DNA from: Candidatus Rifleibacteriota bacterium
GTDB taxonomy: Bacteria; Muiribacteriota; Ozemobacteria; Ozemobacterales; Ozemobacteraceae
Direction: 5' to 3'
DNA: 64,000 bases
Assembly (NCBI GenBank): GCA_015232575.1
Contig: JADFZL010000019.1
Coordinates: forward strand, 82,028-146,027
Part shown: positions 26,011 to 34,569 of the stretch, piece by piece
Layout: each line of letters begins with the position of its first letter
Position numbering within the stretch: the stretch's first letter is position 1
Position numbers and translations under genes: made by a program
The notes under the pieces: model-generated
Database searches by the model: none
What the model saw: only the letters and a program-made list of their open reading frames with translations
What the model was told of the DNA's origin: nothing

Positions 26011-26166
26011 AGCTTCCCCGGTTTCCAGAGAATGATCCTTTTCACTGCTCATCTGTCATATTCATCCTGAAATAAAGGTTAAACACATCTCAGCAGAAAG
26101 TTCAGAATTCTTTACTCTGTACCTTAACCGGGAATTATCCGGTTGCCGGAACTTGCAGGAGTGTCA

Positions 26167-26895
26167 ATGAATACCAGAAAAAACTTCCTTATCAACATTG
26201 AGGGAATTGATGGCGCAGGAAAAGGAACACAAACCCAGATCCTGTATAAGACTCTTTTAGAAATGAAGTACCCCGCTAAGTTTCTCTCTTTCCCTGATTA
26301 TGATACTTTTTTCGGAAAAATGGTAGGTAAATATCTTAATGGCGGGTATGGAACACTTTCATCTGTTCCTGTTGAATTCGCTACCCTGCTGTATGCATTA
26401 AACAGATGGGAATTTTTTCGAGACTTACCGGCAAAAAATGAAAACGAACAACCCAATCTATTCGTAATCGACAGATACGTTCCATCAAATATTGCTCACC
26501 AGATTGCAAAAGTCCAGCAGTCAGAAAGAAAGGATTTATTTCTCTGGTTAAACAAATTGGAGCACGAAGTTTTCGGCATTCCAAAACCTGATATTGTCCT
26601 TGTCCTGGATGTAGACCCGGACTCAGCAGCAAACCAGGTTTTACAGAAAAACCGCCGCTCTTACACCGATAAGAAAATGGATATTCATGAAGAAAACAAG
26701 TCATATCTGAAAAAAGTAAGAGAAGTCTTTCTGGAACTTTGTAATACAGAAGAAAATTATTTTCTGATCGACTGTAACGATGAAAAGGGCGTTAAACCAA
26801 TTGATTTCATCTCAGCAAAAATCTGGAAAATCGTAGAAGAAAACCTGAAAAAACACGGAATCTCGTGCAGAGACGCGGAGACGCTGAGGGAATGA
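26167..26895 (+). CDS. tmk: Thymidylate kinase-like P-loop kinase
   Basis: 242 residues from ATG 26167, preceded by GGAG at seven bases; an upstream in-frame TTG (26143) is less likely. It phosphorylates dTMP to dTDP by family. Seen: P-loop IEGIDGAGKGTQ, the substrate-loop LSFPDYDTFFGKMV, FATLLYALNRWE, the DR motif VIDRYVPSN and the LID-like region NRRSYTDKKMDIHEEN. It is longer than the ~210-residue norm. The last residues (SCRDAETLRE) are encoded by an R5 repeat (GCAGAGACGCGGAGACGCTG), so a dispersed repeat has extended or replaced the C-terminus. Its position between fliE and fliF, with its own promoter, interrupts the flagellar operon. Confidence 0.9.
   Translation: MNTRKNFLINIEGIDGAGKGTQTQILYKTLLEMKYPAKFLSFPDYDTFFGKMVGKYLNGGYGTLSSVPVEFATLLYALNRWEFFRDLPAKNENEQPNLFVIDRYVPSNIAHQIAKVQQSERKDLFLWLNKLEHEVFGIPKPDIVLVLDVDPDSAANQVLQKNRRSYTDKKMDIHEENKSYLKKVREVFLELCNTEENYFLIDCNDEKGVKPIDFISAKIWKIVEENLKKHGISCRDAETLRE
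26868..26895 (+). repeat. R5 repeat inside the tmk 3' end
   Basis: GCAGAGACGCGGAGACGCTG and following bases match the CGCAGAGACGCAGAGGCACA element at 55499-55530. It encodes the final residues and stop of tmk. Confidence 0.65.
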
Positions 26896-27341
26896 GACGC
26901 AGATATTGTGATTGAAGTTACTATTTAATGTGCTTGATACTGCAAAAAGGTAATATTACTACAGAAAAATAATACGATTTCCAAAATTGTTGAGCAGGAG
27001 TGCAATCCCAAAATTAAGGTAGTAATTTGAATGTCACATTGGCCGAAGGGAGAGATCTCCGGAGGGTAAGCAGATTTCTCCCTTCGGTCGAAATGACAGC
27101 GAAATACAAGGCAATTGCACCGTATTATTGAGCAGTTACAAAAACTCTGTGAATTTGCTACAGTGTCAAAAATATAAGAAAAAAAGTTTCCCCTTAGACT
27201 ATGATTATCACAGAATTCTTAATTTTTTTTTAAAAAAAGTACTTTTTGCTATTTAAAAAATACAAGTAAAACTTTATAATCAGTAATTGAAGTTTGTAAA
27301 AAAATTTTTACATATCAGATAATTTTTCAGGAGTAACACAG
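26896..27341. other. Intergenic region between tmk and fliF with R2 repeat
   Basis: No gene. It contains an R2 copy (27032-27172 including its tail) and an AT-rich segment with a -10-like TATAAT at 27275-27280 and a weak -35 TTTAAA at 27252-27257 (17-bp spacer), the best candidate promoter for fliF and the genes after it. I see no sigma-54 or sigma-28 consensus. Confidence 0.5.
27032..27172. repeat. R2 repeat (CCGAAGGGAGA palindrome) with tail
   Basis: GGCCGAAGGGAGAGATCTCC faces GATTTCTCCCTTCGGTCGAA, followed by AATGACA and a tail GCAGTTACAAAAACTCTGTG ... GCTACAGTGTCA. The same core and tail occur at 38230-38352, and the core at 57385-57451. Confidence 0.75.
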
Positions 27342-29246
27342 GTGACTGAATTTCTGAGGCAACTATGGGATCTGATAAACAAGCTGCCTAAAGCTCAAAA
27401 GATTGTTCTTGGCATATCTGTAGCCGCCGTAATGATTGGAATAATCGTTGCCGCCATGTGGGGTGCACAGAAAGATTATATCCAGCTTTTTGAAGAAGAA
27501 CTGAAGATTGAAGATGCTGCAAAGGTCACTGCCAAACTGAAAGAACTCGCAATAGAATATAAACTTGGAAAAAACAGCACTGACATCCTTGTTCCGATTA
27601 CCGATAAGAGCTTCATTCTTCTGAAACTTGCTCAGGAAAAAACACTTCCACAGGCACGACCCGGATGGCAAAAACTCATTGATGAACGTTCTATTTTTGC
27701 CGGAACAACTCAACAGGAATTTGATCTGAACTTCATAAGAGGCTTACAGGACGAACTTGAGTCCGGTCTCGTAAAACTTGAACCAATAGAAAACGCAAAA
27801 GTTTATATTGTCAAGCCTAAAAAAGAACTTTTCAAAGAAGACCAGAAAGATCCTACTGCAAGCGTCTTTTTAAAATTAAAACCAAACTATGAAATAACAA
27901 AAGAACAGGTAAGAGCTATCAGAGACTGGATTTCATCAGCAGTTGAAGGGTTAAAGCCTGAGAATATAAAAATTGCCGACTCCGCTGCCCGCGATTTAAC
28001 CCGCGTTCTGACAGAAGACGAAGACATGTCTCTGGACAAAATAAAATCTGCTCAGGCGAAACATACAGCCCATTATGAAAAGACTCTTGAACGAAAGCTC
28101 CAGACACAACTTGAAGAAGTTTTTGGCACCGGCAAGGCAGTAGTCAGAGTTACAGCTACTCTTGATTTCGATCAGAAGGAAGCAGTCAGTGATGTAATAA
28201 TTCCACCTCTTGACGGCGCATCATCAGGAATTGTAATATCAGCTAAAGATGAAGACGAAAATTATCAGGGCACAGATCTTGTTCAGGAAGGAGAACCGGG
28301 CGTAAACTCGAATCTTCCGCCTGGAGCACCTTCTTACCCTGGTGGTGAAGGAAAAGTAACAAATAAATATGCACGCACAGCAAGTATTAAGAATTATGAA
28401 GTCAGCCGTTCAAAAGAAAAATTCGTTAAAGAACAGGGCAGCCTTAAACGTTTATCGGTCTCAGTAATACTTGACTCTGACCCGCTGAAACTCGGAGCCA
28501 ACGTCGAAGAACAGATCAGATCAACAGCTCAGGCAACTGTCGGATTTAATAAAAAACGCGGTGATATTTTTACACTGATGGTAATTCCATTCAATAAGGC
28601 ACTCGCGGAACAGGCGCAGTCAGAAATGTCAGAGCGCCAATCTCAGGAGAAAAGAATGTTCATGATTGTCCTCGGGGTACTGATGTCAATTCCGATCCTG
28701 ATCGGGTTGATATACATCTTTGTGAGATTTGCCAGAAGCAGAGCACTTGCCCGTGAAAAGGAAATTATTGACAAAGCAACTGCAGCTGCAGAAGAGCAGC
28801 GCATCCAGGAAGAAGTCAAGCAGAAAAAGATGCTTGAACAAAACCAGCAGGAATGGGAACATCGCTTCACTGATATTACAAATTTCTTTCCTGAAATTAC
28901 CGACGCCGAAGAGAAAAAACGCCGGGTTCAGGAAGCGCGCCTTAAAGCTTATCAGTTTGCACGCACAAACGAACACCTACCTGTAGACTTTGAAGAAATG
29001 ACACCTGAAGAAAAGTATCTGTATCGCGAATCATTCAAACGCAAAGCAGATAACACGCTTGAAGAGGGAATTGACCGACTCATGACTATCATTGGTGAAC
29101 GCGAAAAACAGCGTCAGATGGAACTTGAAAAACTTCAGGCCGAAGCACAGAAACGTGTAAACGTCGAAGAACAGGTTAAACAGATGATAACCGAGAAACC
29201 TGAGGATGCAATACAGGTTATTAAAATCTGGCTCGAAGAATCATAA
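27342..29246 (+). CDS. fliF: Flagellar MS-ring protein FliF
   Basis: 634 residues, beginning with GTG. FliF forms the inner-membrane MS ring on which the C-ring and export apparatus assemble. A transmembrane helix at ~22-40 (IVLGISVAAVMIGIIVAAM), ring-building motif domains 1-2 of the YscJ/FliF type (LVPITDKSFILLKLAQEKTL; YIVKPKKELFKEDQKDPTAS; VRAIRDWISSAVEGLKPENI), the beta-collar region, and a second transmembrane helix at ~430-455 are visible. The C-terminal cytoplasmic part is unusually long (~180 residues) and highly charged/coiled-coil, ending with a short segment VIKIWLEES that would bind FliG. Confidence 0.95.
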   Translation: MTEFLRQLWDLINKLPKAQKIVLGISVAAVMIGIIVAAMWGAQKDYIQLFEEELKIEDAAKVTAKLKELAIEYKLGKNSTDILVPITDKSFILLKLAQEKTLPQARPGWQKLIDERSIFAGTTQQEFDLNFIRGLQDELESGLVKLEPIENAKVYIVKPKKELFKEDQKDPTASVFLKLKPNYEITKEQVRAIRDWISSAVEGLKPENIKIADSAARDLTRVLTEDEDMSLDKIKSAQAKHTAHYEKTLERKLQTQLEEVFGTGKAVVRVTATLDFDQKEAVSDVIIPPLDGASSGIVISAKDEDENYQGTDLVQEGEPGVNSNLPPGAPSYPGGEGKVTNKYARTASIKNYEVSRSKEKFVKEQGSLKRLSVSVILDSDPLKLGANVEEQIRSTAQATVGFNKKRGDIFTLMVIPFNKALAEQAQSEMSERQSQEKRMFMIVLGVLMSIPILIGLIYIFVRFARSRALAREKEIIDKATAAAEEQRIQEEVKQKKMLEQNQQEWEHRFTDITNFFPEITDAEEKKRRVQEARLKAYQFARTNEHLPVDFEEMTPEEKYLYRESFKRKADNTLEEGIDRLMTIIGEREKQRQMELEKLQAEAQKRVNVEEQVKQMITEKPEDAIQVIKIWLEES

Positions 29247-29278
29247 ATCAATCCACAGGAAGGAGAAACTCATAAAAA

Positions 29279-30337
29279 TTGGCGATTCAAAAAAAATCAA
29301 CGATATTATCTTCGCTCAGCTCAATTGATCCTGACAAACCGCCATTATCAGGTGCAGTTAAATCGGCAATTCTCATGATCTTCCTGGGACCTGAACACAG
29401 CACAACGCTTTTCGGCGGTCTCAGCGATACTGAAATTGAGCAGATTACTCTTCAGATTGCGAAACAGCGCAAGATTTCAGCAGAAGACAAGGAAAGCGTT
29501 CTTGCCGAATTCTGCCAGCTCATGATGGCAAAACAGTTCTACTCGGAAGGCGGTATCGAATATGCCAAAGTCCTTCTGGAAAAAGCTGTAGGTCCGGTAA
29601 AGACCCAGGAAATTATTTCCAAAATGGGTTCCTCTCTGATCGTAAGGCCTTTCGAAGCCGCCAGAGCAGCCGATCCAACGCAGCTTGCCACACTCATACA
29701 AACGGAACATCCACAGACAATTGCTCTCGTAATTTCATATCTTCCGGCTGATAAATCAGCGACAATTCTTGAATCGATGCCGCAGGAAATTCAGACCGAA
29801 ATTGCAAAAAGACTTGCACTCATGGACAGAACCAGCCCTGACGTAACAAAAGAGCTTGAAAACTACCTTGAAAGAAAGCTGGGTTCAATCATTGGCCAGG
29901 ATCTCACTAACGTCGGTGGAATTGACACCCTCGTAAATATCCTGAACGCCGTCGGACGTGCAACGGAAAAAACTATTATCGAAACCATGGAAGTCCAGGA
30001 CCCGAGCCTGGCAGAAGAAATCAAGAAACGTCTGTTTGTATTCGAAGATGTTGTTCTTATCGACGATCGCGGAATTCAGAGACTGCTGAAAGAAGTAGAT
30101 CCGAAGGATCTGTCACTGTCTTTGAAGGGCGCAAACGACGAAGTAAAAGAAAAATTCTTCAAAAACATGTCAAAACGCGCAGCAGAAATGCTCAAGGAAG
30201 AAATGTCATATTCCGGTCCTGTCAGAATGCGAGACGTGGAGCTTGCACAGCAGCGTATCGTTCTGATCGTGAAGAACCTCGAAAGAAGCGAGGAAATAAT
30301 CGTATCCAGACCGGGAGAGGAGGAACTCGTTGGTTGA
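29279..30337 (+). CDS. fliG: Flagellar motor switch protein FliG
   Basis: 352 residues from a TTG start at 29279; AGGAG is present but 13 bases away, so the precise start is slightly uncertain. All three FliG regions are present: an N-domain binding FliF (LSGAVKSAILMIFLGPEHST), a middle domain with EHPQTIALVISYLPADKSAT (EHPQ motif), and the C-domain with FVFEDVVLIDDRGIQRLLKE and the torque-helix segment LKGANDEVKEKFFKNMSKRA. It couples MotA-driven torque to the rotor. It overlaps the next gene, a FliG-C paralogue, by eight bases. Confidence 0.95.
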   Translation: MAIQKKSTILSSLSSIDPDKPPLSGAVKSAILMIFLGPEHSTTLFGGLSDTEIEQITLQIAKQRKISAEDKESVLAEFCQLMMAKQFYSEGGIEYAKVLLEKAVGPVKTQEIISKMGSSLIVRPFEAARAADPTQLATLIQTEHPQTIALVISYLPADKSATILESMPQEIQTEIAKRLALMDRTSPDVTKELENYLERKLGSIIGQDLTNVGGIDTLVNILNAVGRATEKTIIETMEVQDPSLAEEIKKRLFVFEDVVLIDDRGIQRLLKEVDPKDLSLSLKGANDEVKEKFFKNMSKRAAEMLKEEMSYSGPVRMRDVELAQQRIVLIVKNLERSEEIIVSRPGEEELVG

Positions 30338-30770
30338 TCCATGGGCTGGCCGAAAAGGTATTGATATTCTTGCCGACATAATGGCACACATGAAACCCGC
30401 TTCGTGTGAAAATCTTATTTCCAACCTCAATAAACAGCTTCCAAAAGTTGCTACTGAGCTCAGAAACAGGCTTTTCACTTTTGAAAGACTTGCAGAATGT
30501 GACAGCAGAGGCATGCAGCTTCTTCTGAAAAATACTTCCATGACTGATCTTGCTAATGCACTTAAAGGAGCTTCCAAACCAGTCTTGAGAAATATTGCAG
30601 ATAACATGAGCAAACGAGCAATAGCAGACCTTCAGGAGGAAATCAGGAGACTCGGTCCGACATCACAGAATGAAATCAGCGCAGCACGGGAAAGAATACT
30701 TTCGGCTGCGAAAGAGCTCATACTGGCAAGACAGATGCGCCTTGTTGCTCCAAATGAACAGATCGTATAG
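30330..30770 (+). CDS. FliG C-terminal-domain-only paralogue
   Basis: 146 residues from TTG 30330, with GGGAGAGGAGG seven bases upstream. The whole protein aligns by eye to the last ~140 residues of the neighbouring FliG: KGIDILADIMAHM versus GGIDTLVNILNAV, LRNRLFTFERLAECDSRGMQ versus IKKRLFVFEDVVLIDDRGIQ, and LANALKGASKPVLRNIADNM versus LSLSLKGANDEVKEKFFKNM. The N-domain and EHPQ middle domain are absent. One of the paired acidic residues before the conserved Arg is replaced (DSRG for DDRG) and the Arg after Gln is Leu, so electrostatic contact with MotA may differ. It may be an accessory switch component or a modulator. I know of multiple full-length FliGs in some phyla but not of this form. 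Confidence 0.85.
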   Translation: MVDPWAGRKGIDILADIMAHMKPASCENLISNLNKQLPKVATELRNRLFTFERLAECDSRGMQLLLKNTSMTDLANALKGASKPVLRNIADNMSKRAIADLQEEIRRLGPTSQNEISAARERILSAAKELILARQMRLVAPNEQIV

Positions 30771-30818
30771 ATAATGCCGGCAGATACAGCACTTATTGAA
30801 AAAGAGAATTGAGAAAAC

Positions 30819-32009
30819 ATGGCTAAAGTATTCAAATCATATCAGATAAAGGTTGAGCCGAAACAGACAACAAAGGTTCCAACCTTTGTTGTGCCACCGC
30901 CGAAACCAATTCGTTCTGCATCACCTCAACAGCATCCGGCAAAACCTGAGCAGTTCAAACAGGCTTCGCCGGAAGAACTTGCAGCGTTACACTCGTCAGA
31001 AGAAGGTTCTGACGAAACCGCAGACACATCAACTTCTGACACACCCGAAGGTCAGAGCGGTTCACCAGGCCCGGCAGATTCTGCGCAGTCAGCTGGTTCT
31101 GATTTTAGTGCTTTTGCCGGCATTCTGGAAAGCCAGGCTGCTGCGGCAAATGAAAAAGCCCCTCCTCAGAGCTTTTCAAATCTTCTTTCTTCGAGAGCTG
31201 CGGCAGCACTGTCTGCTGCAAACCGCAAACAGAAGGAACTTACAGAACTTGAGGCACACCTGCATCAATGGGAAACAGAACTGAAAGCCCGTGCTGCCGA
31301 AATTGAAGAAGCTGCAAAAAAAAATCACCAGGAACACCTTCAACGCAGAAAATCGCTCGACGAAGAATCGGCACGTATTCTTGACACTGCAAAAAAAACC
31401 GCAGAAAACCTCCTGGCCAGTGCCCAGGCAGAAGCTATAACCATAAAAAAATCCATCATGATTGAAGCCGAAGATTCAAAAAGCAGAGCACATAAAGAAG
31501 GTTATTCTCTGGGCGAAAGCAAGGGCTTAAGCGAAGGCGAGAAACAGGGATTCCACGAAGGAAAACTCGAATGGCAAAGCGTTATTCAGGAATCGGAAAC
31601 CCTTATAAACGAATTACAGACGAGCCGAATGGGAATTCTGAAATCTACCGAGGAAGAAATGCTCAAACTTGTTTCAAGCTTTGCAAAACGTATTATCAAA
31701 GCCGAAATAAAATCTGACCCGGAAATAATACTCAGAAACATTGACGAAGCAATAAATAAAATTTCCTCTGTTGACAAAATAGTTCTGAAAATTAACCTCA
31801 AGGACAAAGCAATGGCCGATGCAAGAAAACAGGATTTCATTGCAAAACTTTCGGGAGTATCAGAACTTGCAATTATCGAAGATTCATCATTATCTCCAGG
31901 CGGAGTGAAAATTGAAACTGGCGTTGGAACTGTTGATGCAACTATTGAAGCACAGGCTGAAGAACTCGAAAAAGCACTGTTTAAAGCCATGCAAGCTCCA
32001 AATGAATAA
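30819..32009 (+). CDS. fliH: Flagellar assembly protein FliH
   Basis: 396 residues, longer than typical FliH (~230-260), owing to a Pro/Ser/Ala-rich N-terminal extension (~15-135). It has a long Glu/Ala-rich coiled coil (~135-270), a Gly/Ser-spaced helix (AHKEGYSLGESKGLSEGEKQ, the GxxxG-type repeat of FliH), and a C-terminal V-ATPase subunit E-like domain (SFAKRIIKAEIKSDPEIILR; GGVKIETGVGTVDATIEAQ). FliH is the peripheral stalk that regulates the export ATPase FliI, encoded next. Confidence 0.9.
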   Translation: MAKVFKSYQIKVEPKQTTKVPTFVVPPPKPIRSASPQQHPAKPEQFKQASPEELAALHSSEEGSDETADTSTSDTPEGQSGSPGPADSAQSAGSDFSAFAGILESQAAAANEKAPPQSFSNLLSSRAAAALSAANRKQKELTELEAHLHQWETELKARAAEIEEAAKKNHQEHLQRRKSLDEESARILDTAKKTAENLLASAQAEAITIKKSIMIEAEDSKSRAHKEGYSLGESKGLSEGEKQGFHEGKLEWQSVIQESETLINELQTSRMGILKSTEEEMLKLVSSFAKRIIKAEIKSDPEIILRNIDEAINKISSVDKIVLKINLKDKAMADARKQDFIAKLSGVSELAIIEDSSLSPGGVKIETGVGTVDATIEAQAEELEKALFKAMQAPNE

Positions 32010-32054
32010 ACCTGAAAGTAACTTTAAATTACTTTGCCTCATGGCGGACCATTT

Positions 32055-33359
32055 ATGAGTTTTCCTTTCGAGAAATATCAAAATGCACTCGCGAAAGCTG
32101 AGACAATAAGACTTTCAGGCAAGGTAACACAGGTTGTGGGTCTCATTGTCGAAGCTACTGGTCCTCAGATGTCAGTCGGCGAAGTTGGAAGAATCAGCAC
32201 CCCAAATGGTTTTCTTCCATGCGAAGTAGTTGGATTCAGACGAGGCGCCGTTCTTATGATGCCTCTGATTCAAACAGAAGGAATAAGACAGGGAAGCGAG
32301 GTTATTCCGCTCGGAAGACAACTTACCGCTCCAGCCGGTGATAGACTTCTCGGTAGAATACTTGACGGTCTCGGCGAACCTATTGATGAAAAAGGACCCC
32401 TTCCTGACGGACTGGCAAGAGTTCCGATTAACCGTGACCCACCTTCTCCATTTTCCAGAAAGAGAATTTCATCTATTCTTGGAACTGGAGTAAAAGTTAT
32501 CGACACTCTTCTAACACTTGGACGAGGCCAGAGAATAGGAATATTCGCCGGAAGCGGCGTGGGCAAGAGCACTCTGATGGGAATGATAAGCCGTTCTTCA
32601 CAGGCTGACGTAAACGTCATCGGTCTTGTAGGCGAACGGGGAAGAGAAGTGCGGGAATTTATTGAAAAAGATCTCGGTGTGGAAGGTCTGAAAAGATCTG
32701 TTGTAGTTGTAGCAACTTCAGACAGACCAGCACTGGTCAGAATAAAAGCCGCTTATACTGCAACTGCGATTGCTGAATACTTTCGCGATCAGGGAAAAAA
32801 TGTCATTCTCATGATGGATTCAGTTACACGTTTCGCACTTGCACAGCGCGAAGTCGGTCTGGCTGTAGGCGAACCTCCGACAACACGCGGTTATACGCCG
32901 TCAGTCTTTTCTCTGCTTCCAAGGCTGCTTGAGCGTGCCGGCACTTCCAGTCATGGAACAATAACGGGAATATATACTGTTCTCGTTGAAGGCGGTGACA
33001 TGGATGAACCTGTGGCTGATGCCGTCAGAGGTATTCTTGATGGTCACTTCGTCCTGACAAGAGAACTCGCCCAGCAGAATGTTTATCCGGCAATCGACAT
33101 TCTTCAGAGTATTTCGAGACTTATGCCCGATATCTGCACAAAAAGACACATGGATGCGGCAAACAGGATTCGCGATCTTTACGCCACCTATCAGCAGGCG
33201 GCTGACCTTATCAACATCGGAGCATATAAAGCCGGCACAAACCCGAAAATTGATGAAGCCGTGCAGAAGATGCCAAAAATTACTGAATTCATAAAACAGG
33301 GAATTAAAGAAGCTGTTCCAGCTGAAGTTTCGATGAAAGCAATTGAAGGACTGGTATAA
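32055..33359 (+). CDS. fliI: Flagellum-specific ATP synthase FliI
   Basis: 434 residues from ATG 32055, with GGCGGA six bases upstream; an upstream TTG at 32034 is less likely. It is a type III export ATPase homologous to the F1 beta subunit. Seen: N-terminal beta-barrel domain, Walker A AGSGVGKST (165-173), GLVGERGREVREF, Walker B VILMMDSVTRFA, QREVGLAVGEPPTTRGYTPS (catalytic and Q-loop region) and the DEPVADAVRGILDGH segment. It drives unfolding and export of rod, hook and filament subunits. Confidence 0.96.
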   Translation: MSFPFEKYQNALAKAETIRLSGKVTQVVGLIVEATGPQMSVGEVGRISTPNGFLPCEVVGFRRGAVLMMPLIQTEGIRQGSEVIPLGRQLTAPAGDRLLGRILDGLGEPIDEKGPLPDGLARVPINRDPPSPFSRKRISSILGTGVKVIDTLLTLGRGQRIGIFAGSGVGKSTLMGMISRSSQADVNVIGLVGERGREVREFIEKDLGVEGLKRSVVVVATSDRPALVRIKAAYTATAIAEYFRDQGKNVILMMDSVTRFALAQREVGLAVGEPPTTRGYTPSVFSLLPRLLERAGTSSHGTITGIYTVLVEGGDMDEPVADAVRGILDGHFVLTRELAQQNVYPAIDILQSISRLMPDICTKRHMDAANRIRDLYATYQQAADLINIGAYKAGTNPKIDEAVQKMPKITEFIKQGIKEAVPAEVSMKAIEGLV

Positions 33360-33362
33360 TGA

Positions 33363-33836
33363 ATGGCTTTCAAATTCAGATTTGCAGCCGTATTACGGCT
33401 TTCAATACATCAGGAAGATGAAGTTAAACGTGCTCTTTCTCTCAAAGATGGCCAGATTGCCGAGCAGGACAAAAATATCCAAAAAGTATTACAGGAAGAA
33501 AACAGATCACTTCAGAGCAAATCAGAAGCACTGAAAAGAGGGGATATGTTTGTTGTAAGAATGTTTCCGGCTTATATGCTGAGACTTAAAAATATCAGAG
33601 AGTTTCATGAAGAAGAAAAAGAAAGACTTCTTAAACAGCGTGAAAAGATTCTGAAAGAGCTGACAGAGAAAAGAAGAGTCAGGAAGATTTACGAAAAACT
33701 TCGCGAGCGTGATGAAAAAAAATATATGAAACATCAGCAGAAACAAGATCAAAAGCGCATGGACGAATTTGCATCCCGAACCAGAGCCTCAGGGCCTGCA
33801 TCTGAATATGAAGATCCTGAGCAGGAGCAGCTATGA
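33363..33836 (+). CDS. fliJ: Flagellar export chaperone FliJ
   Basis: 157 residues, almost entirely charged coiled coil, starting FKFRFAAVLRLSIHQEDEVK as FliJ proteins do. FliJ is the central stalk inserted in the FliI hexamer. It lies three bases after fliI and overlaps the next gene by four bases (ATGA). The last ~25 residues are a disordered acidic tail. Sequence conservation in this family is poor, so the call rests on length, N-terminal pattern and position. Confidence 0.88.
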   Translation: MAFKFRFAAVLRLSIHQEDEVKRALSLKDGQIAEQDKNIQKVLQEENRSLQSKSEALKRGDMFVVRMFPAYMLRLKNIREFHEEEKERLLKQREKILKELTEKRRVRKIYEKLRERDEKKYMKHQQKQDQKRMDEFASRTRASGPASEYEDPEQEQL

Positions 33837-34549
33837 ACAGCAGAATCCAGACAATAATGGAACGAATTCAGGAAATTAACCAGACAATGAGTGGAATGTT
33901 TCCCAGAAAAAATGTTTCCGCCAAAACGAAAGAAAATTCTGAATCAGAAAAAACTGCCTTTAAAAAAGCACTAGACGATGCAAAAGATGAAGTGATGAAC
34001 ATAAAAACCGGAAGATTTTCTGCAAAAAACGGAATTTCTCCGGTATCTTCAATGGCGCCTCCGATTATTCCGGATTTGAAAAAAGCTACCCTTCTGTACA
34101 GCGAATCAAAAAACACTTTCGACGACCTTGTAGAAAAATATTCCAATGCAAATAATATTGACGCTGACCTGATAAAACGGATTATTCAGGCAGAATCAGG
34201 ATTTGATCCAAAAGCCATCAGCAATAAGGGCGCAATGGGACTGATGCAGTTAATGCCAGATACAGCTAAAGAACTTGGTGTAAAGAAGCCTTTCGATCCG
34301 GAAGAAAACATATCTGCAGGAACAAAGTATCTAGCTGAGATGCTCAAACTTAATAATGGAGACCTCAAGCTAGCACTGGCAAGCTACAACGCCGGCCCGA
34401 ATGCTGTCAGGGAACACGCGGGAATTCCACCATTTCCGGAAACTCAGTCGTACATAAACAAAATTTTAAAGAATTATCCGGAAGAAAAAATCAGAAACAT
34501 ACGGAAAAGCTTTCTGATAGGCAATCTTAATCTTCCCATGAACTTTTAA
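33833..34549 (+). CDS. SLT-type lytic transglycosylase in the flagellar operon
   Basis: 238 residues. The C-terminal domain (~100-225) is a soluble lytic transglycosylase fold: catalytic Glu121 in QAESGFDPKAISNKGAMG, then LMQLMPDTAKELG, FDPEENISAGTKYLAEML, and ALASYNAGPNAV. The N-terminal ~95 residues are polar, start MNSRIQTIMERIQEINQTMS and have no signal peptide or membrane helix. In this setting the protein is probably exported through the flagellar type III system to open peptidoglycan for the rod, the role of the FlgJ muramidase domain; the export route is inference. It is coupled to fliJ by ATGA. Confidence 0.92.
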   Translation: MNSRIQTIMERIQEINQTMSGMFPRKNVSAKTKENSESEKTAFKKALDDAKDEVMNIKTGRFSAKNGISPVSSMAPPIIPDLKKATLLYSESKNTFDDLVEKYSNANNIDADLIKRIIQAESGFDPKAISNKGAMGLMQLMPDTAKELGVKKPFDPEENISAGTKYLAEMLKLNNGDLKLALASYNAGPNAVREHAGIPPFPETQSYINKILKNYPEEKIRNIRKSFLIGNLNLPMNF

Positions 34550-34569
34550 TCTGATTGTGAGAAACACTT

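Noticed and set aside
27241..27341. Sigma-54 or sigma-28 promoter before fliF
   Set aside because: No GG-N10-GC or GCCGATAA-type box could be found; only a weak sigma-70-like pair is visible.
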